DNA of 20,594 nucleotides from Haplomitrium mnioides (taxonomy: Eukaryota > Marchantiophyta > Haplomitriopsida > Calobryales), in NCBI GenBank assembly GCA_049999725.1, contig JBNGIS010011266.1, forward strand, positions 1 to 20,594, in the 5' to 3' direction. How positions within the stretch are numbered: the first letter of the stretch is position 1; every line of letters begins with the position of its first letter. A program made the position numbers and the translations under genes. The notes beneath the pieces are model-generated. The model ran no database searches. It was not told the origin of the DNA and worked only from the letters and a program-made list of their open reading frames with translations. Below are positions 7,177 to 17,119 of the stretch, piece after piece.

Positions 7177-7944
7177 GTATTTTTCTTACAAAGTTTCATT
7201 TGCTGAAGTTTCAATCTTGTTGCACTCCCTATCCATTTTAAGTCGATTCATCACGATTCAATTTGGCTACAAAATGGTTTTTGAACAAAACGATTTGGTT
7301 TTTATGAAAATTAGCAAAGAAGTCTATACTGACATGGAAGTTCAATTTGCTTTTCATTTTTTATTCCTTCTTATATGACCTTCTGCATTCTTTGCTTCTA
7401 ATTACTCAACAGTTTTGGATCGCTCCAGTTGTCCATGCGGGAATGGGCTTCAACTATTCAAGCTCGAGTTAGTTATAGTTGTCTCTGCACGCAAGTATCT
7501 TTCAAACAAACGTGCCTACACTTGGGCCTCAGTTGTCCATGCACGCATAGGCTTCAACAATCCTCTTACGCCAACACTTTAGGGTTCTATTTCAAAAAAA
7601 ATTTGTATAAAATTTGAATGTTTTTATCAAATTTCTAAATTATTGATATCATTGTTAGTTTTGAAAATATTTAACAACAAATGTCGTATAAAATTTTCTA
7701 CATATTTTGCTTGTTGATGCTTATGCTTTTGAAAGATGAAATTATAGAAGCAATTTTGGTAAAATACTCATAAGAAGTTGTTTTTAATACAATGTGCATT
7801 CAAAGTGAGCTATTTTGGTATGTATAATTATATTTTTCCTACAAACAAATATTGCTAGCGTGAAAATCATGATTTTGGATGCTAAAATTTCAAAATTGGT
7901 TTTTGAAAGCGAAAAATGAAATATGAACCTTATAGCGATTCTTG
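7177..7944. other. AT-rich spacer between converging copies A and B
   Basis: No coding segment stands out. It separates the 3' end of copy A (plus strand) from the surviving 3' end of copy B (minus strand). A degenerate palindromic array lies at 7430-7555. I found no counterpart of copy A's last exon here, so copy B lacks its methyltransferase motif I region. Confidence 0.5.
7430..7555. repeat. Degenerate palindromic array, about 26-bp period, 5 units
   Basis: Core positions fall near 7436, 7461, 7486, 7513 and 7540. The clearest units are GTCCATGCGGGAATGGGC and GTCCATGCACGCATAGGC, each followed by TTCAAC. Spacing is 25-27 bp, not the exact 24 of copy A. Confidence 0.6.
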
Positions 7945-8160
7945 GTTCAAAGTAGCAGTTGTTCTTCACTATGATGCCTCACTTTCCACTCTCTTGCTTT
8001 TTGACAATGAAGCAAAAAAACAAGAGGTCAAGAGACAAATGTTGGAGCTTGGTCTTGATCTTCAAGAGCTTCTTCCACATTTTTGGCTTTTTTCTACCTT
8101 TGGCACTTGTTGTCAACCTCTTTGCAAGTTGACGTTTGAACATTTTGTTGCCTTAAAGTA
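7945..8160 (-). pseudogene. Copy B: methyltransferase-family exon 3, 5' part only
   Basis: On the minus strand, nucleotides from 8160 downward align with copy A from about 5881. The reading RQLAKRLTTSAKGRKK then LLKIKTKLQHLS parallels CQLAKKLTAAAKGQKK and KIKTKHQHLFP in copy A. Similarity fades near 7945, before the motif IV region, so this copy is truncated. It is separated from the rest of copy B (17120-18530) by the Copia element. Confidence 0.7.
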
Positions 8161-8184
8161 GAAAACAAGCTACAAATCAACAAC

Positions 8185-8189
8185 TCAAA
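8185..8189. repeat. Target-site duplication TCAAA, left copy
   Basis: TCAAA immediately precedes the 5' LTR and is repeated directly after the 3' LTR (16598-16602). A 5-bp duplication is what Copia integrases make. Confidence 0.85.
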
Positions 8190-8436
8190 CGTTACACTAT
8201 ATATAGTAAGATAAGTAGGCTAATCTATAATTAGGCCTTAACCTATAATTAGCACATATAATTAAGGTTATGTTTAATCCTAATCCTAGGAGATAAGCAC
8301 ATGTACATTTGTAACCTATGAGAATTATCATATTATCGTATTGAGATTGAGATAAGAAGAGAAGAGAAGAGTATTTTTCTTACCAACGCAAACCTTGTTC
8401 ATGTTTGGATGATTGTTTGATTCTTCTTCTATAACA
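8190..8436 (+). repeat. 5' LTR, 247 bp
   Basis: Starts CGTTACACTATATATAG (the terminal TG is mutated to CG) and ends TTCTTCTATAACA. It aligns end to end with the 3' LTR with roughly 92 % identity and three small indel positions. A TATATATAG stretch lies near its start. It contains a GA-rich run (GATAAGAAGAGAAGAG) near the likely R region. Confidence 0.95.
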
Positions 8437-8450
8437 CGTTATCAGCACGA
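8437..8450 (+). promoter_or_regulatory. Primer-binding-site region
   Basis: CGTTATCAGCACGA lies directly after the 5' LTR, where a primer-binding site belongs. It shares TATCAG with the common initiator-methionine tRNA site TGGTATCAGAGC but does not match it across its length. From memory, some plant Copia families carry a sequence like this at the same place. The primer tRNA is left open. Confidence 0.4.
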
Positions 8451-9189
8451 TTAGCTTATAGATAAATAAATAAATAATTTCATACCCCCAGCTTCATCTA
8501 TTCTTCTTTATAGAAATCTAAGTTTTACATCCCCCTACTTCTCAATCTACATAAATATTATTTTTCTTCATCTATCAATTTTATATAATATAATATTATG
8601 TTTTATTCTAAATCCAACAAGGAAGGAGAGAACAGAGTTGAAGGATTCTCTCAGTTTGAAGATTGAAGCAGGCTGAATCCATATTTCAAAAGCTCTATAT
8701 TTGAATCAGAGAGACATTGGATTTGCAATCCGATTGAACATATACATGTGAAGATCTCAATCAAATTCATGAAGAATTCGATGAACAAATCTACAATAGC
8801 AACCTCACGAGAGCTCGTCAAAATTGCAGACCTGAAAGATTTCTATCAAATTCATCTAGCATGAGAATTTTCATCAAATCGTAGCAGATAAGACATTCTT
8901 TTGATTGCTAAATTGTAGAAGAAGTAGGCATAGCATGTGTCTGTTGGAGAAAAATCAAGGATGAATCAATGGAGTGCTTGATGCACAATCAAACTAGTTT
9001 CTTGTAGAAGGATCATCAAAGGAGACAGGAGGACATTGCGATTCGATTCAAACTTGAAGAAGATTGATTGATCAATGAATAGCTATCAAATCTGAAGAAG
9101 ACCACATCAAATCTCACACATTTCAGTGAGTTGCAAAAGAAGACTTCATTGAAGAGTTCTTTGAAGGTCAAAATAGGAAGAGATCACAT

Positions 9190-9690
9190 TTTCAATATCG
9201 ATTGAAACTCTGAAAGTTGAAAATTCGACACAAAGAAATCGGGTTTTTTTCGAAAGTTCGACAAAAGCATTGCTGAAACATCAACATATTGATATTTCGA
9301 TGAAAGTTTGAAATTGAGCATTTTGGTAAATTTTGAAAGTTTGACAACTCAACAGCTCAAATCTATCTTGAAATGATGTAACATCACCATTTTGCCAATT
9401 GTTCATTAGCTATATTGAAAGTTGGAAAAAGTCCTTTGGTGAATGGTGAAAGTTCAAAAAGGATTTTTATCTCGTAGTATCAAGGATATATCACCATTTC
9501 AGCACTTGATTTTCAAAGAAACTTGAAAGTTTGAAAGAGGATCATAGTAAATGCTAAAAGTTCAAAAAGGAAGAAGCGAAGTCGACGGCAAAACAACAAC
9601 AAAATATTATTTTGGTAAAAATTTTAGAATTTTAAAAGTTCAAAACAACTACTTTGGTGATTTCTGAAAGTTCAAAAAGAAGAAGAATTT
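9190..9690 (+). repeat. Dispersed GAAAGTT-type motif, about 10 copies
   Basis: Variants of TGAAAGTTCAAAAAG, TGAAAGTTTGAAA and CGAAAGTTCGAC occur near 9211, 9251, 9301, 9334, 9416, 9446, 9523, 9557, 9637 and 9668. Spacing is irregular (30-80 bp). Phrases like ATCACCATTTT recur between them, so this looks like an old degenerate tandem repeat. Confidence 0.5.
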
Positions 9691-9848
9691 GGTTGAAACC
9701 GAGATAAATCACTATTTTGGACATCTAGAAAAATAAAAATAAAAATAAAGAAAAATATTATTAAACTAATCTAAGCTCAGAAGAGAATCTACCTCTTATT
9801 GGAATTTGACCAATCCCAGAGTGACAAGTGGCACATATAAGTCTAGGT

Positions 9849-9932
9849 ACGTGGACATGTTAAACCCCACCGCTAGATGCAAAGAGTGAGGGAACCTTAG
9901 TCAAAAGAAGTTAAGATTCACATCTATTTATA
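9849..9932 (+). promoter_or_regulatory. Promoter-like ACGT element and TATA-type box inside the leader
   Basis: TACGTGGA around 9849-9854 and TATTTATA at 9925-9932 are spaced like a plant ACGT-core element and TATA box. No convincing gene follows within the next kilobase. Such a pair can occur by chance in AT-rich DNA. Confidence 0.25.
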
Positions 9933-11298
9933 CCTCTGCTTGCTTTTCCCATTTCACTTATAGGATTAAGTGAAGGTTGCTCGTGAAGTGACATTTGCCC
10001 GAGTATCTGAGCCTTGTCTCCAAAGCACCAAATCAGCTGCTGAAGCTACTAAGTCTACCAAACCTACCAGATCATTGCCGAACATATATTAAGTTAACTC
10101 CGAAGCATGGAAATACTATCGAATATGTTTTGAATACTGAACCTATTTTCAATCAACTGTCATGCAAGAATTTGGGATTATTTTTCAAATCTGAAGCAGC
10201 AGATCTGATCACCTACTCCAAGTGAGTCTATCAGATTTTATTTCACTCTTTTTGGTTCACAAATGAGTATAAACAAAGAGCTAACCTCTCTTGCACTACA
10301 AAGGTTAGGGCATAGCAACTCTGTTATGCTTCCAACCTAATGCTTCAACACATACAATGTTTTATTTCTATTTTCTAAAAGAAAAACCATTGGAGAATCA
10401 CCAGCATATACACAACTCCTATAACGTGTATCAACTTTCAGCTACCCCTATAATGTTTTGACTAGCCATCCTGATACCAATTAAGCTAGCTTGATCAAAT
10501 TGGAAGCTGATAAAAATCTCCATCATATATCAAACATTGTTATATTTATTTGAATACAAATTTGTTATAGATTAATATCATATCACTTCATTTACAGTTT
10601 TGATTGACAAATACTCTGTACTTCATTTTGTAGAAATGTGCACACTAGTAAATTCAATAGAATCTGCTACACAAATTTATTCAAGGATCTGAGAATCCAA
10701 TACATTGTAATTAGCATAGCTCAATCTATAAGTGTAAAAAGATTAACTATAGCTATAACTACAGTACAAATTTTGATTTCTAAAAGTACATTATTCTATA
10801 AAACGTGATAGAGGAAACTGACTTGTTGTCTCAAGAATGTGTAGAGATTCTGAGAAGGCTTAATAGCCACAACTAGTCCATAGGGTTCCCTTTGCAATAC
10901 ATAGTATCTTCAAATTTTATTCTCAAGATTTATCAACATCGTATATCTTCAAGACCTGATTAAGAAGTTTAGAGGACAAGTTTGCATATTCAGAAGTTCT
11001 ACTTCAACTTTTGAAGACTATTACTGAAAGTAGAGACTTAAAAAACCCTTGAAATATTGCTGTTGAATTTTGAAGGCCTATTGCAATCTACAACACTTGT
11101 TTTCTTGTAGTTTTGAAGATCAACCCTTATCTACAGCAAGAAGAATAGGGAATATACTCTCTATATTATTACAACTACCAAAATATGTTTCAACTGCTAT
11201 TTACCAAACAAAAAAAAGTTTAACATTTGGTTTTCTGAATTTTTGATAAATATGTTATTTATCCTCAAACCCTTAGAACTCTTTTAGCATTCTAAATC

Positions 11299-12337
11299 AT
11301 GGAGAAATTAAATTTCAAACAGTTGACCATAGAAGGAGACAATTACCTCTCTTGTTCATTGAATGCTGCTGCACATCTGGCATCAAAAGGATTGGACACT
11401 ACCATCCTAACAGATGAGGATATTACTCCACAACAAAAAGCCCAAACACTGGTCTTCTTGAGGCACCATCTTTTAGACTCTATAAAAATACAATACTTGA
11501 ATGAGAATAACCCCAGAATTCTCTGGGATAATCTGAAGGATAGATTGGACCATACCAAAACCATACATCTGCCCAAAGCAAGGCATGATTGGGTTAATTT
11601 GAGAGTGCAAGATTTTCCAACTATCTCTAAATACAACAGTGAGTTATTCAGAATTACATCCCAATTGACTTTGTGTGGACACCTTGTTTCTCAAGAGGAA
11701 TAAATTGAAAAGACTTTGTCCATATTTCATGCAACATACATGATTCTGTCAACCCAATACCGAAACATGAATTTTACTACATATTCTGAATTGATAGCAT
11801 ATTTGCTGTTAGTAGAGAAGCACCAAAACTCATTGATGAAAAATTCCAAAGTTAGACCCTTAGGTACCCTACCTCCAACCCAAACACTTGAAGCTCATTT
11901 TTCTATGTCAGCATATAATAGAGGTATGTCTAGAACAAGGGTCAGATTTGGTTCATTTAGACAAAACTCTCAAAAGGGTAAAGCCTCTATAACTTGCATG
12001 AATCAACAGTTCAGAGGGAGAGGTAGAGGAAAGGGAAACTCTAGAAAATTCTTCTAAAGAGGAAGAAAAGGAGGTAGGTCTTTATACAATAATAGAAGAT
12101 AGACCTCCTCAAGCAATTCAAGAGGACCAGTGGTATGCAGCAGATGTGAGACTATGGGATATACCCATAAAGTTTGTAGGATGCCAACTCACCTGGTGGG
12201 ACTATATGCAAAGGATAAGAGCCAGAATGCTGCAATTGAGACTTGTGGTGTATTCTTGGAATAGACCAATACCTTTAGCAATTAAATGGATAAGATAGAA
12301 GATATGAACACTTCTGAGACCAACATGATTTAATGTA
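11299..12337 (+). pseudogene. gag: Copia gag, with premature stops
   Basis: ATG 11299 opens MEKLNFKQLTIEGDNYLSC, a plant Copia Gag start of the UBN2 type. The conserved middle (HLPKARHDWVNLR, then FPTISKYNSELFRI) follows. A TAA at 11701-11703 interrupts the frame, but the same frame continues with TLSIFHATYMILSTQYR and TYSELIAYLLLVEKHQNSLM, then an RG-rich stretch (FRGRGRGKG). Further stops lie at 12055 and near 12100, 12262, 12283 and 12328. The zinc knuckle at 12136-12177 keeps its three cysteines (C-x2-C ... C), but its histidine position reads tyrosine (codon 12160-12162). There is no frame change over the whole 1.0 kb. Confidence 0.9.
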
Positions 12338-12660
12338 CAAACAATACACTACCTCTTGATGATATTCATGCCAACATAATTGATAGTGGTAGTACTTATA
12401 CTATTCTAAAATGCAAGTTCTACTTCACCAAGCTTACGCCCTTACACCAAAAGGTGACTACAATCATGGGCAGTAACCAAATTGAAGAAGGCAAAGGACC
12501 AGCCATAATCATATTGCCACAAGGGACAATTCTTAATATCAGATCCGTTATTTATGCACCAAATGCTAGAAGGAACCTTATTAGTTTCAAAGATATAAGA
12601 GACAATGGTTTCCATATTCATACCAAGACTTGTAAAATCAGGAAATGTTGCATTTGTTAA
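12338..12660 (+). pseudogene. pol: Copia aspartic protease and pre-integrase linker
   Basis: In the same frame as gag, IIDSGSTYT places the protease active site D-S-G at 12382-12390. The following strand pattern (IIILPQGTILNIRSVIYAP, then NARRNLISFKDIRDNGFHI) is the conserved Copia stretch between protease and integrase. The frame is open from 12454 to 12660. The catalytic aspartate is present; whether the fold survives is unknown. Confidence 0.88.
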
Positions 12661-13476
12661 GCATACTCATGAATAATCTAAAATAAAAGAAACTTTATTT
12701 ACGTACCCTCTTGGTTTTTACATAACGCAAATACAAGGTTCTTATACTCATGCACAAAACATCGATCTTACAATACTATGGCATAATCGCTTAGAACATC
12801 CGGACGTGACTATGTTTCAAAAAATTTTAAAAGCGTCTCGATCTATTACTTCAAGCATAAGACCATCTATGATCACAAAACCGTACATACATTGTTCTCA
12901 AGGAAAATTGGCCTTACAACCATCAATATCCAAGACAATTTGGAAACTCCAAAGTTTCTTGAGAGGATACATGTAGATATATGTGGTTCTATTGACCCAT
13001 CTAGTGGACCATTTTGATATTTCCTGATGATAATCTACACTTCAACTAAATGATCACAAGTATTATTATTCTCAAATTGTAATTTAGTCTTCCCGATGAT
13101 ATTGGCACATATTCTGAAATTGAAAGTTCAATTTCCAAGAAGTCCAATAAAAGTCTTACGAGTTGACAATGCAAGAGAGTTTACATCAAAAAAGTTTGAT
13201 GATTTTTGTATGACCATGGGTATAGACACCCAATACTCTATCGCACATGGCTATTTTCAAAATGAAATAGCCAAAAGAGTAACTTCTAACTTACAAACAA
13301 TTGCTAGGCTCATGCTCATGCAGACCAATTTATCGGTTTCAGCATGGGGCCATGCAGTAATATATGCTACATCACTGTTAAAATATAGGCCATCAGCTTT
13401 CAATACATTGCCACCTCACCAACTTTCCTATGGTAATATACTAGATCTATTTCATTTAAGAGTTTTCAGTTGTTAA
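12661..13476 (+). pseudogene. pol: Copia integrase, broken
   Basis: The GAG-pre-integrase signature LWHNRLEHP starts at 12776, in a different frame from gag. The zinc-binding region follows, with YIHC where a C-x-x-C is expected, so the first cysteine is lost. The catalytic core gives HVDICG (aspartate at 12974-12976) and then stops. From 13096 an open reading carries VLRVDNAREFTS (second aspartate 13165-13167) and FQNEIAKR. In Copia integrases the third catalytic residue is the glutamate of NGxAE; here the codon at 13273-13275 encodes lysine. The reading ends at a stop at 13474. Confidence 0.88.
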
Positions 13477-14120
13477 GTCTTAGTTTCAATTATGAGATCG
13501 AGAAGGACTAAGATGGAACCTCAAAGACAAAAAGGCATCTATGTGGGATTTGAATCCCCTTCTATTATACACCATCTAGAACCATCCACTATTGATGTTT
13601 TCCAAGCCAGATTAGCAGATCTCCATTTTTATGAGGATATATTTCCAATACTTTTTGAAGATAAAATTTCTTCATTACCAAAAAAACTACAATGGGAGAA
13701 CACATCCACTATATGGATGGATCAAAGAACAAGGCAATGTGAGTATGAAGTCAAGAGACTTCTTCACTTGGCTAAAACCATCAAACAATTGCTAGATTCA
13801 TTTAATGAAATTGCAAAGGTAACAAGGTCATACATACCTACAGTGAAAATTCTTGAAAGAATTGAGGATATTCCTAAACCAGCAACTCACCAATTACCAA
13901 GGCAAAAGAGAGGACGCTCTCTTGGCTCAAAAGATTCTCAACCTCAGCAAAAAGTTTTGACAAAGAGAACTACTTTCTCAGCTGATGTGCCAATACCATC
14001 ATCATCTACACCATTACTATCTCAGCCAACCATCTCCCTATTGGAGCACCCTGATAATAAAGAGATCTCAATCCACTACATGGATGCATGGATTATATAG
14101 CAAAGAGAGAGTGTGGATGT
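13477..14120 (+). pseudogene. pol: Copia integrase C-terminus and linker to reverse transcriptase
   Basis: It continues in the same frame as the integrase after the stop at 13474 and stays open for 202 codons to 14100. RTKMEPQRQKGIYVGFESPS is the conserved Copia block after the integrase core, followed by FYEDIFP and by QCEYEVKRLLHLAKTI and IAKVTRSYIP, a linker seen in many plant Copia polyproteins. The rest is serine- and proline-rich. No catalytic role. Confidence 0.85.
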
Positions 14121-15230
14121 AGATGATCATTTTGCATTCCTAGTTTCACATACTATATCCAATACACCACCCGATTCAAGATATGTCAAAGAAGCTATGG
14201 ATATTTCTAATTGGATAGAGTGGAAAAAGGAAATGGATTCAGAACTTGATTCTATGATATAAAAAAAGGTATTCTGACCTTTAGTCCATGTTCCCTTGGA
14301 TGCCCATTTAATCGGATATAGGTGGATCTTTCTGAAAAAATGAAATGAAAAAGGCAAAATTGTTTTATATAAGGCATGCCTTTGTAGCCAAAAGCTATAA
14401 ACAAATACATGGGAGAGACTATGATCTCACATACACCCTAGTTATAGATGCTATCACATATTGGTTCCTAGTAGGCTTTTCTCTATGACATGAACTCATG
14501 ACACATTATATGAATGTTGTGATAGCATAACTATATGCGTTATTAGATACCCAGATCTACATGAAAGCTCCTCTAGAGCTTATAGCAAAGAATATCTATC
14601 ATATTCATGGGGAGAATGTCTCTAAGTGAAAACCAACTAGCAACCCATCTATCTCTTCACCATCGACCATAATCAAAGCCAGTGGTGGTAGTACTGGGCC
14701 AGGACCTTTAGTCCATGAGATGCAGTCTAAGAAAAAAAGACATGTTGCCCCTGTATGCATCAATCCATGCCTCTGGCCAATGATAGATATGCAGTCCAAA
14801 TCTTTAGATCTATTTATAGACTTAAGTAGAGTGGTCAAATCTGGTATCAGAGATTTCACAAGGAGATGATAGCCATGGATTTTCACTTTGATGACATTGC
14901 ACCAAGTTTATTCATCAAGAATATTGACAAAGAATTCATTATTGTCGCATTATATATTGATGACGTAAACTTATTCTGGCACAATCCTTACTTGAGCAGA
15001 CTATTTCTATACTTAAGAAAAATTTTGATATAAAGGATATTGGTAAGACCAAATATTGTTTAGGATTACAATTTGAGTACCTAAATGATGGAATATTAAT
15101 GCATCAGAGTACTTACATCAAGAAAATCCTAAAACAATTTAGTATGGACAAATCTCATCATGTAACATCACCTATGGAGATAAGAACCATGGATAGAGAA
15201 AATAGTATTTTCTGAAAAAAGAAAACACAT
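14121..15230 (+). pseudogene. pol: Copia reverse transcriptase, broken
   Basis: It begins with EAMDISNWIEWKKEMDSEL (about 14190), then a stop, then HLIGYRWIF. A middle part gives LYALLDTQIYMKAPLEL (about 14533-14583) in another frame. The catalytic box YIDD is intact at 14953-14964, after KNIDKEFIIVAL. Downstream come DIGKTKYCLGLQFEYL and ILMHQSTYIKKILKQF. Several stops and frame changes lie between these blocks, and 14600-14870 is poorly recognisable. A clear Copia reverse transcriptase that cannot be translated whole. Confidence 0.9.
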
Positions 15231-15930
15231 AGAGCCAATCCTTGGATCTCTAGGAGATCTTATATATCTTGCAAATCAAACAAGCCTTGATATATCCTTT
15301 GTTGTGAACTTGCTTGCAAGACACAGTTCAAAACTTACTATACGACATTGGAATGGTATCAAACGTATTTTCAGAAATCTACAATCACAATTAACATGGG
15401 ACTGTTTTTCCTAAATAATACTGATCAAAATCTTACTAGCTATGCGGATGCATGATATCTCTCAGATCTTGACGATGCTAAATCCCAAATCGGTTATGTA
15501 TTTCTATATGACTCTATAGCTATATCATGGAAAGTAAAAAGCAAATATTGAATTGTACATCTTCAAACCATGCATAGATCATAGCTTTATATGAAGCTAG
15601 TAGGGAGTGTATATACCTACAAAGGATGATTGATCATATTTATTTACATTGTAAATTACCTTGTATATATGACCCGACTGTGATATTTGAGGATAACTTG
15701 GCTTGTTTACATCAGGTCTTACAAGGTTTTATTAAATAAGACCATATCCAACACATTGCGCCCAAGTTTTTCTTCACATATGAGTAGCAGGATGAGACTA
15801 TATTTGTGCAAGTTATCTATGGCAAAGAGAGTATTGCTGATATTTTTACAAAGGCTTTACCTCCAGCACTGCACCAACATTTTTCCCATTCTCTTGGACT
15901 ACAAAGATTATCAAGATTATTATTCTGACT
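15231..15930 (+). pseudogene. pol: Copia RNase H, broken
   Basis: SYADA at 15438-15452 is the start of the Copia RNase H core and is followed by a TGA where a glycine is usual. SQIGYVFLYDSIAISWKV comes next (about 15485-15535), then damaged sequence equivalent to the EDN and H-I blocks. In a different frame, IADIFTKALPPALHQHF (15833-15883) and HSLGLQRL close the polyprotein, ending near 15927. Confidence 0.85.
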
Positions 15931-16348
15931 TCATCAACATTTATTTCATTATATATTTCTCTCATTATATTATCGATATCTTCATATTTTTCTTTGATAT
16001 ATATATTTTTATATTCACTGCTTGTGTCATATTTTGAGACGTAGCTTGATTATCCTTTTGTCTCCATATATATGGCATATAGCTTTATTTCTCCTATTTT
16101 GACATTATCTTTAATAATACACGTCTCCTTATTATTTCTTTTATATATCCTGTCACTTCATGACATATTTATCGATGTATAATGGTGGTTGTACTCTTTT
16201 CCTCATAGGAGTATAAGAGGGTTTGAATGAGGCAACATCTTTATTCTTCATATGGATCTTTTTAGTAGTGTTGGAGTTATTTTGTCATAGGTTTCACCTT
16301 TATCCTACGTGTGTTTACAACATTCTCCATGTCATAACCAAGGGGGAG
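15931..16348 (+). other. Copia 3' untranslated region with polypurine tract
   Basis: T-rich, non-coding. A conserved-looking stretch (GTTTGAATGAGGCAAC) lies near 16219. It ends with the polypurine tract AAGGGGGAG at 16340-16348, directly before the 3' LTR, where second-strand synthesis primes. Confidence 0.8.
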
Positions 16349-16597
16349 TGTTATGCTATATATAGTAAGATAAATAGACTAATCTATAATTAGGCCTTAA
16401 CCTATGATTAGCACATATAATTAGGGTTATGTATAATTCTAGTCCTAGGAGATAAGCACATGTACATTTGTAACCTATGAGCATTATCATATTATCATAT
16501 GAGATTGAGATAAGAAGAGAATAGAATAGGAGTATTTTTCTTGCGAGCACATACCTTGTTCATGTTTGAATGATTGTTTGATTCTTCTTCTATAACA
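16349..16597 (+). repeat. 3' LTR, 249 bp
   Basis: Starts TGTTATGCTATATATAG and ends TTCTTCTATAACA, so it keeps the canonical TG...CA ends. It pairs with 8190-8436. Confidence 0.96.
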
Positions 16598-16602
16598 TCA
16601 AA
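16598..16602. repeat. Target-site duplication TCAAA, right copy
   Basis: Directly follows the 3' LTR and matches 8185-8189. Joining the flanks restores one intron of copy B. Confidence 0.85.
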
Positions 16603-17119
16603 GAAAATTTTGTAATATAAGATAATAAGAACTACTTGGAGTCCATCCGCGCATGGACTCTAGGTAGTTTCTACCACTCTTTAGTCCTTTCATGATGAGA
16701 CTAAAGAATCTATGTACGCACTTCATGAGTCCATGAGCACTTGGAGTAAAGACTTGAAAGCGCTACTACTACAAGAAGTCTATGCATGCACTAACTCCTT
16801 GTGATCCATACACGCATGAACTTTTTTTAGTTCAGTGGCACTAAGAGTCAATCACTCTAGTTGCAAAAAGACTCCTCTAGCCCATGTGCACATGGACTCT
16901 TTGTAGTTCATGGTGTTAAGAGTCTTTACCCCATGCACACATAGACTACAAAGAGTCTATGTGCACATGAACTCTTTAGCCGATGTGTACTTGGACTCAT
17001 TGTAGTTCATGCATGTTTATAGCCATTGGTCAAAAGAAGAGCTCGAAATGAAAAATCAATTCAAAAACAAAAAAAATGAAAATTTGTAAGCAAAAGTGAA
17101 ATGAAAAAAATAAGCTTAC
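16603..17119 (-). other. Copy B intron 2, upstream part, holding a repeat array
   Basis: On the minus strand it begins with donor GTAAGC at 17119, exactly where copy A has GTAAGT at 5526. It contains the array at 16640-17020 and ends at the Copia insertion. Its remainder is 8161-8189. Confidence 0.65.
16640..17020. repeat. Palindromic minisatellite, about 15 units, 25-26-bp period
   Basis: Core positions include 16646, 16713, 16734, 16783, 16809, 16835, 16859, 16885, 16911, 16934, 16960, 16984 and 17010. Clear units are CCATCCGCGCATGGAC, CCATGTGCACATGGAC and CTATGTGCACATGAAC. Spacing is mostly 23-26 bp, and the joining sequence is TCTTTGTAGTT-like. It corresponds in intron position to the array at 5640-5765 but has its own spacer and period. 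Confidence 0.75.

Larger units (their letters stand above)
8451..11298 (+). other. Unusually long region between 5' LTR and gag
   Basis: About 2.85 kb without a recognisable gene. From 9190 to 9690 it has about ten copies of a TGAAAGTT(C/T)-like motif followed by A-rich sequence. From 9849 a TACGTGGA motif is followed 71 bp later by TATTTATACC (9925-9932), a promoter-like pair. An open stretch of 76 codons (9995-10225) has no ATG and ends next to a GTGAGT donor-like site. The remainder (10226-11298) is AT-rich with nothing identifiable. It could be a family-specific leader, captured host DNA or a nested insertion. Confidence 0.5.
8190..16597 (+). mobile_element. Copia-superfamily LTR retrotransposon, 8.4 kb, degenerate
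   Basis: Bounded by two direct LTRs (8190-8436 and 16349-16597) and the TCAAA target-site duplication. Inside, in Copia order, are gag, aspartic protease, integrase, reverse transcriptase and RNase H, then a polypurine tract. Integrase before reverse transcriptase identifies Copia rather than Gypsy. The LTRs differ at about 20 of some 245 aligned bases by hand count, so the insertion is old. Stops and frame changes in every domain mean it cannot move on its own. It lies in an intron of copy B, in antisense to that gene. The internal region is about 7.9 kb, longer than the 4-5 kb usual for Copia, because of extra sequence before gag. Confidence 0.96.

Noticed and set aside
1-7180. Terminal inverted repeats bounding the two-gene unit
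   Set aside because: The left gene runs off the window and no inverted match to the region after 7180 is evident apart from the minisatellite cores, which are palindromic everywhere.
8437-8450. A standard initiator-methionine tRNA primer-binding site
   Set aside because: Only TATCAG agrees with the usual TGGTATCAGAGC; the rest does not, so the primer is left unassigned.
9995-10225. A 76-codon open stretch in the Copia leader as a gene
   Set aside because: It has no ATG and an in-frame stop two codons upstream, with no known domain. Kept only as possible captured exon sequence.
11343-11636. Minus-strand 97-codon frame inside gag
   Set aside because: It is the shadow of the gag reading, which has clear family motifs.
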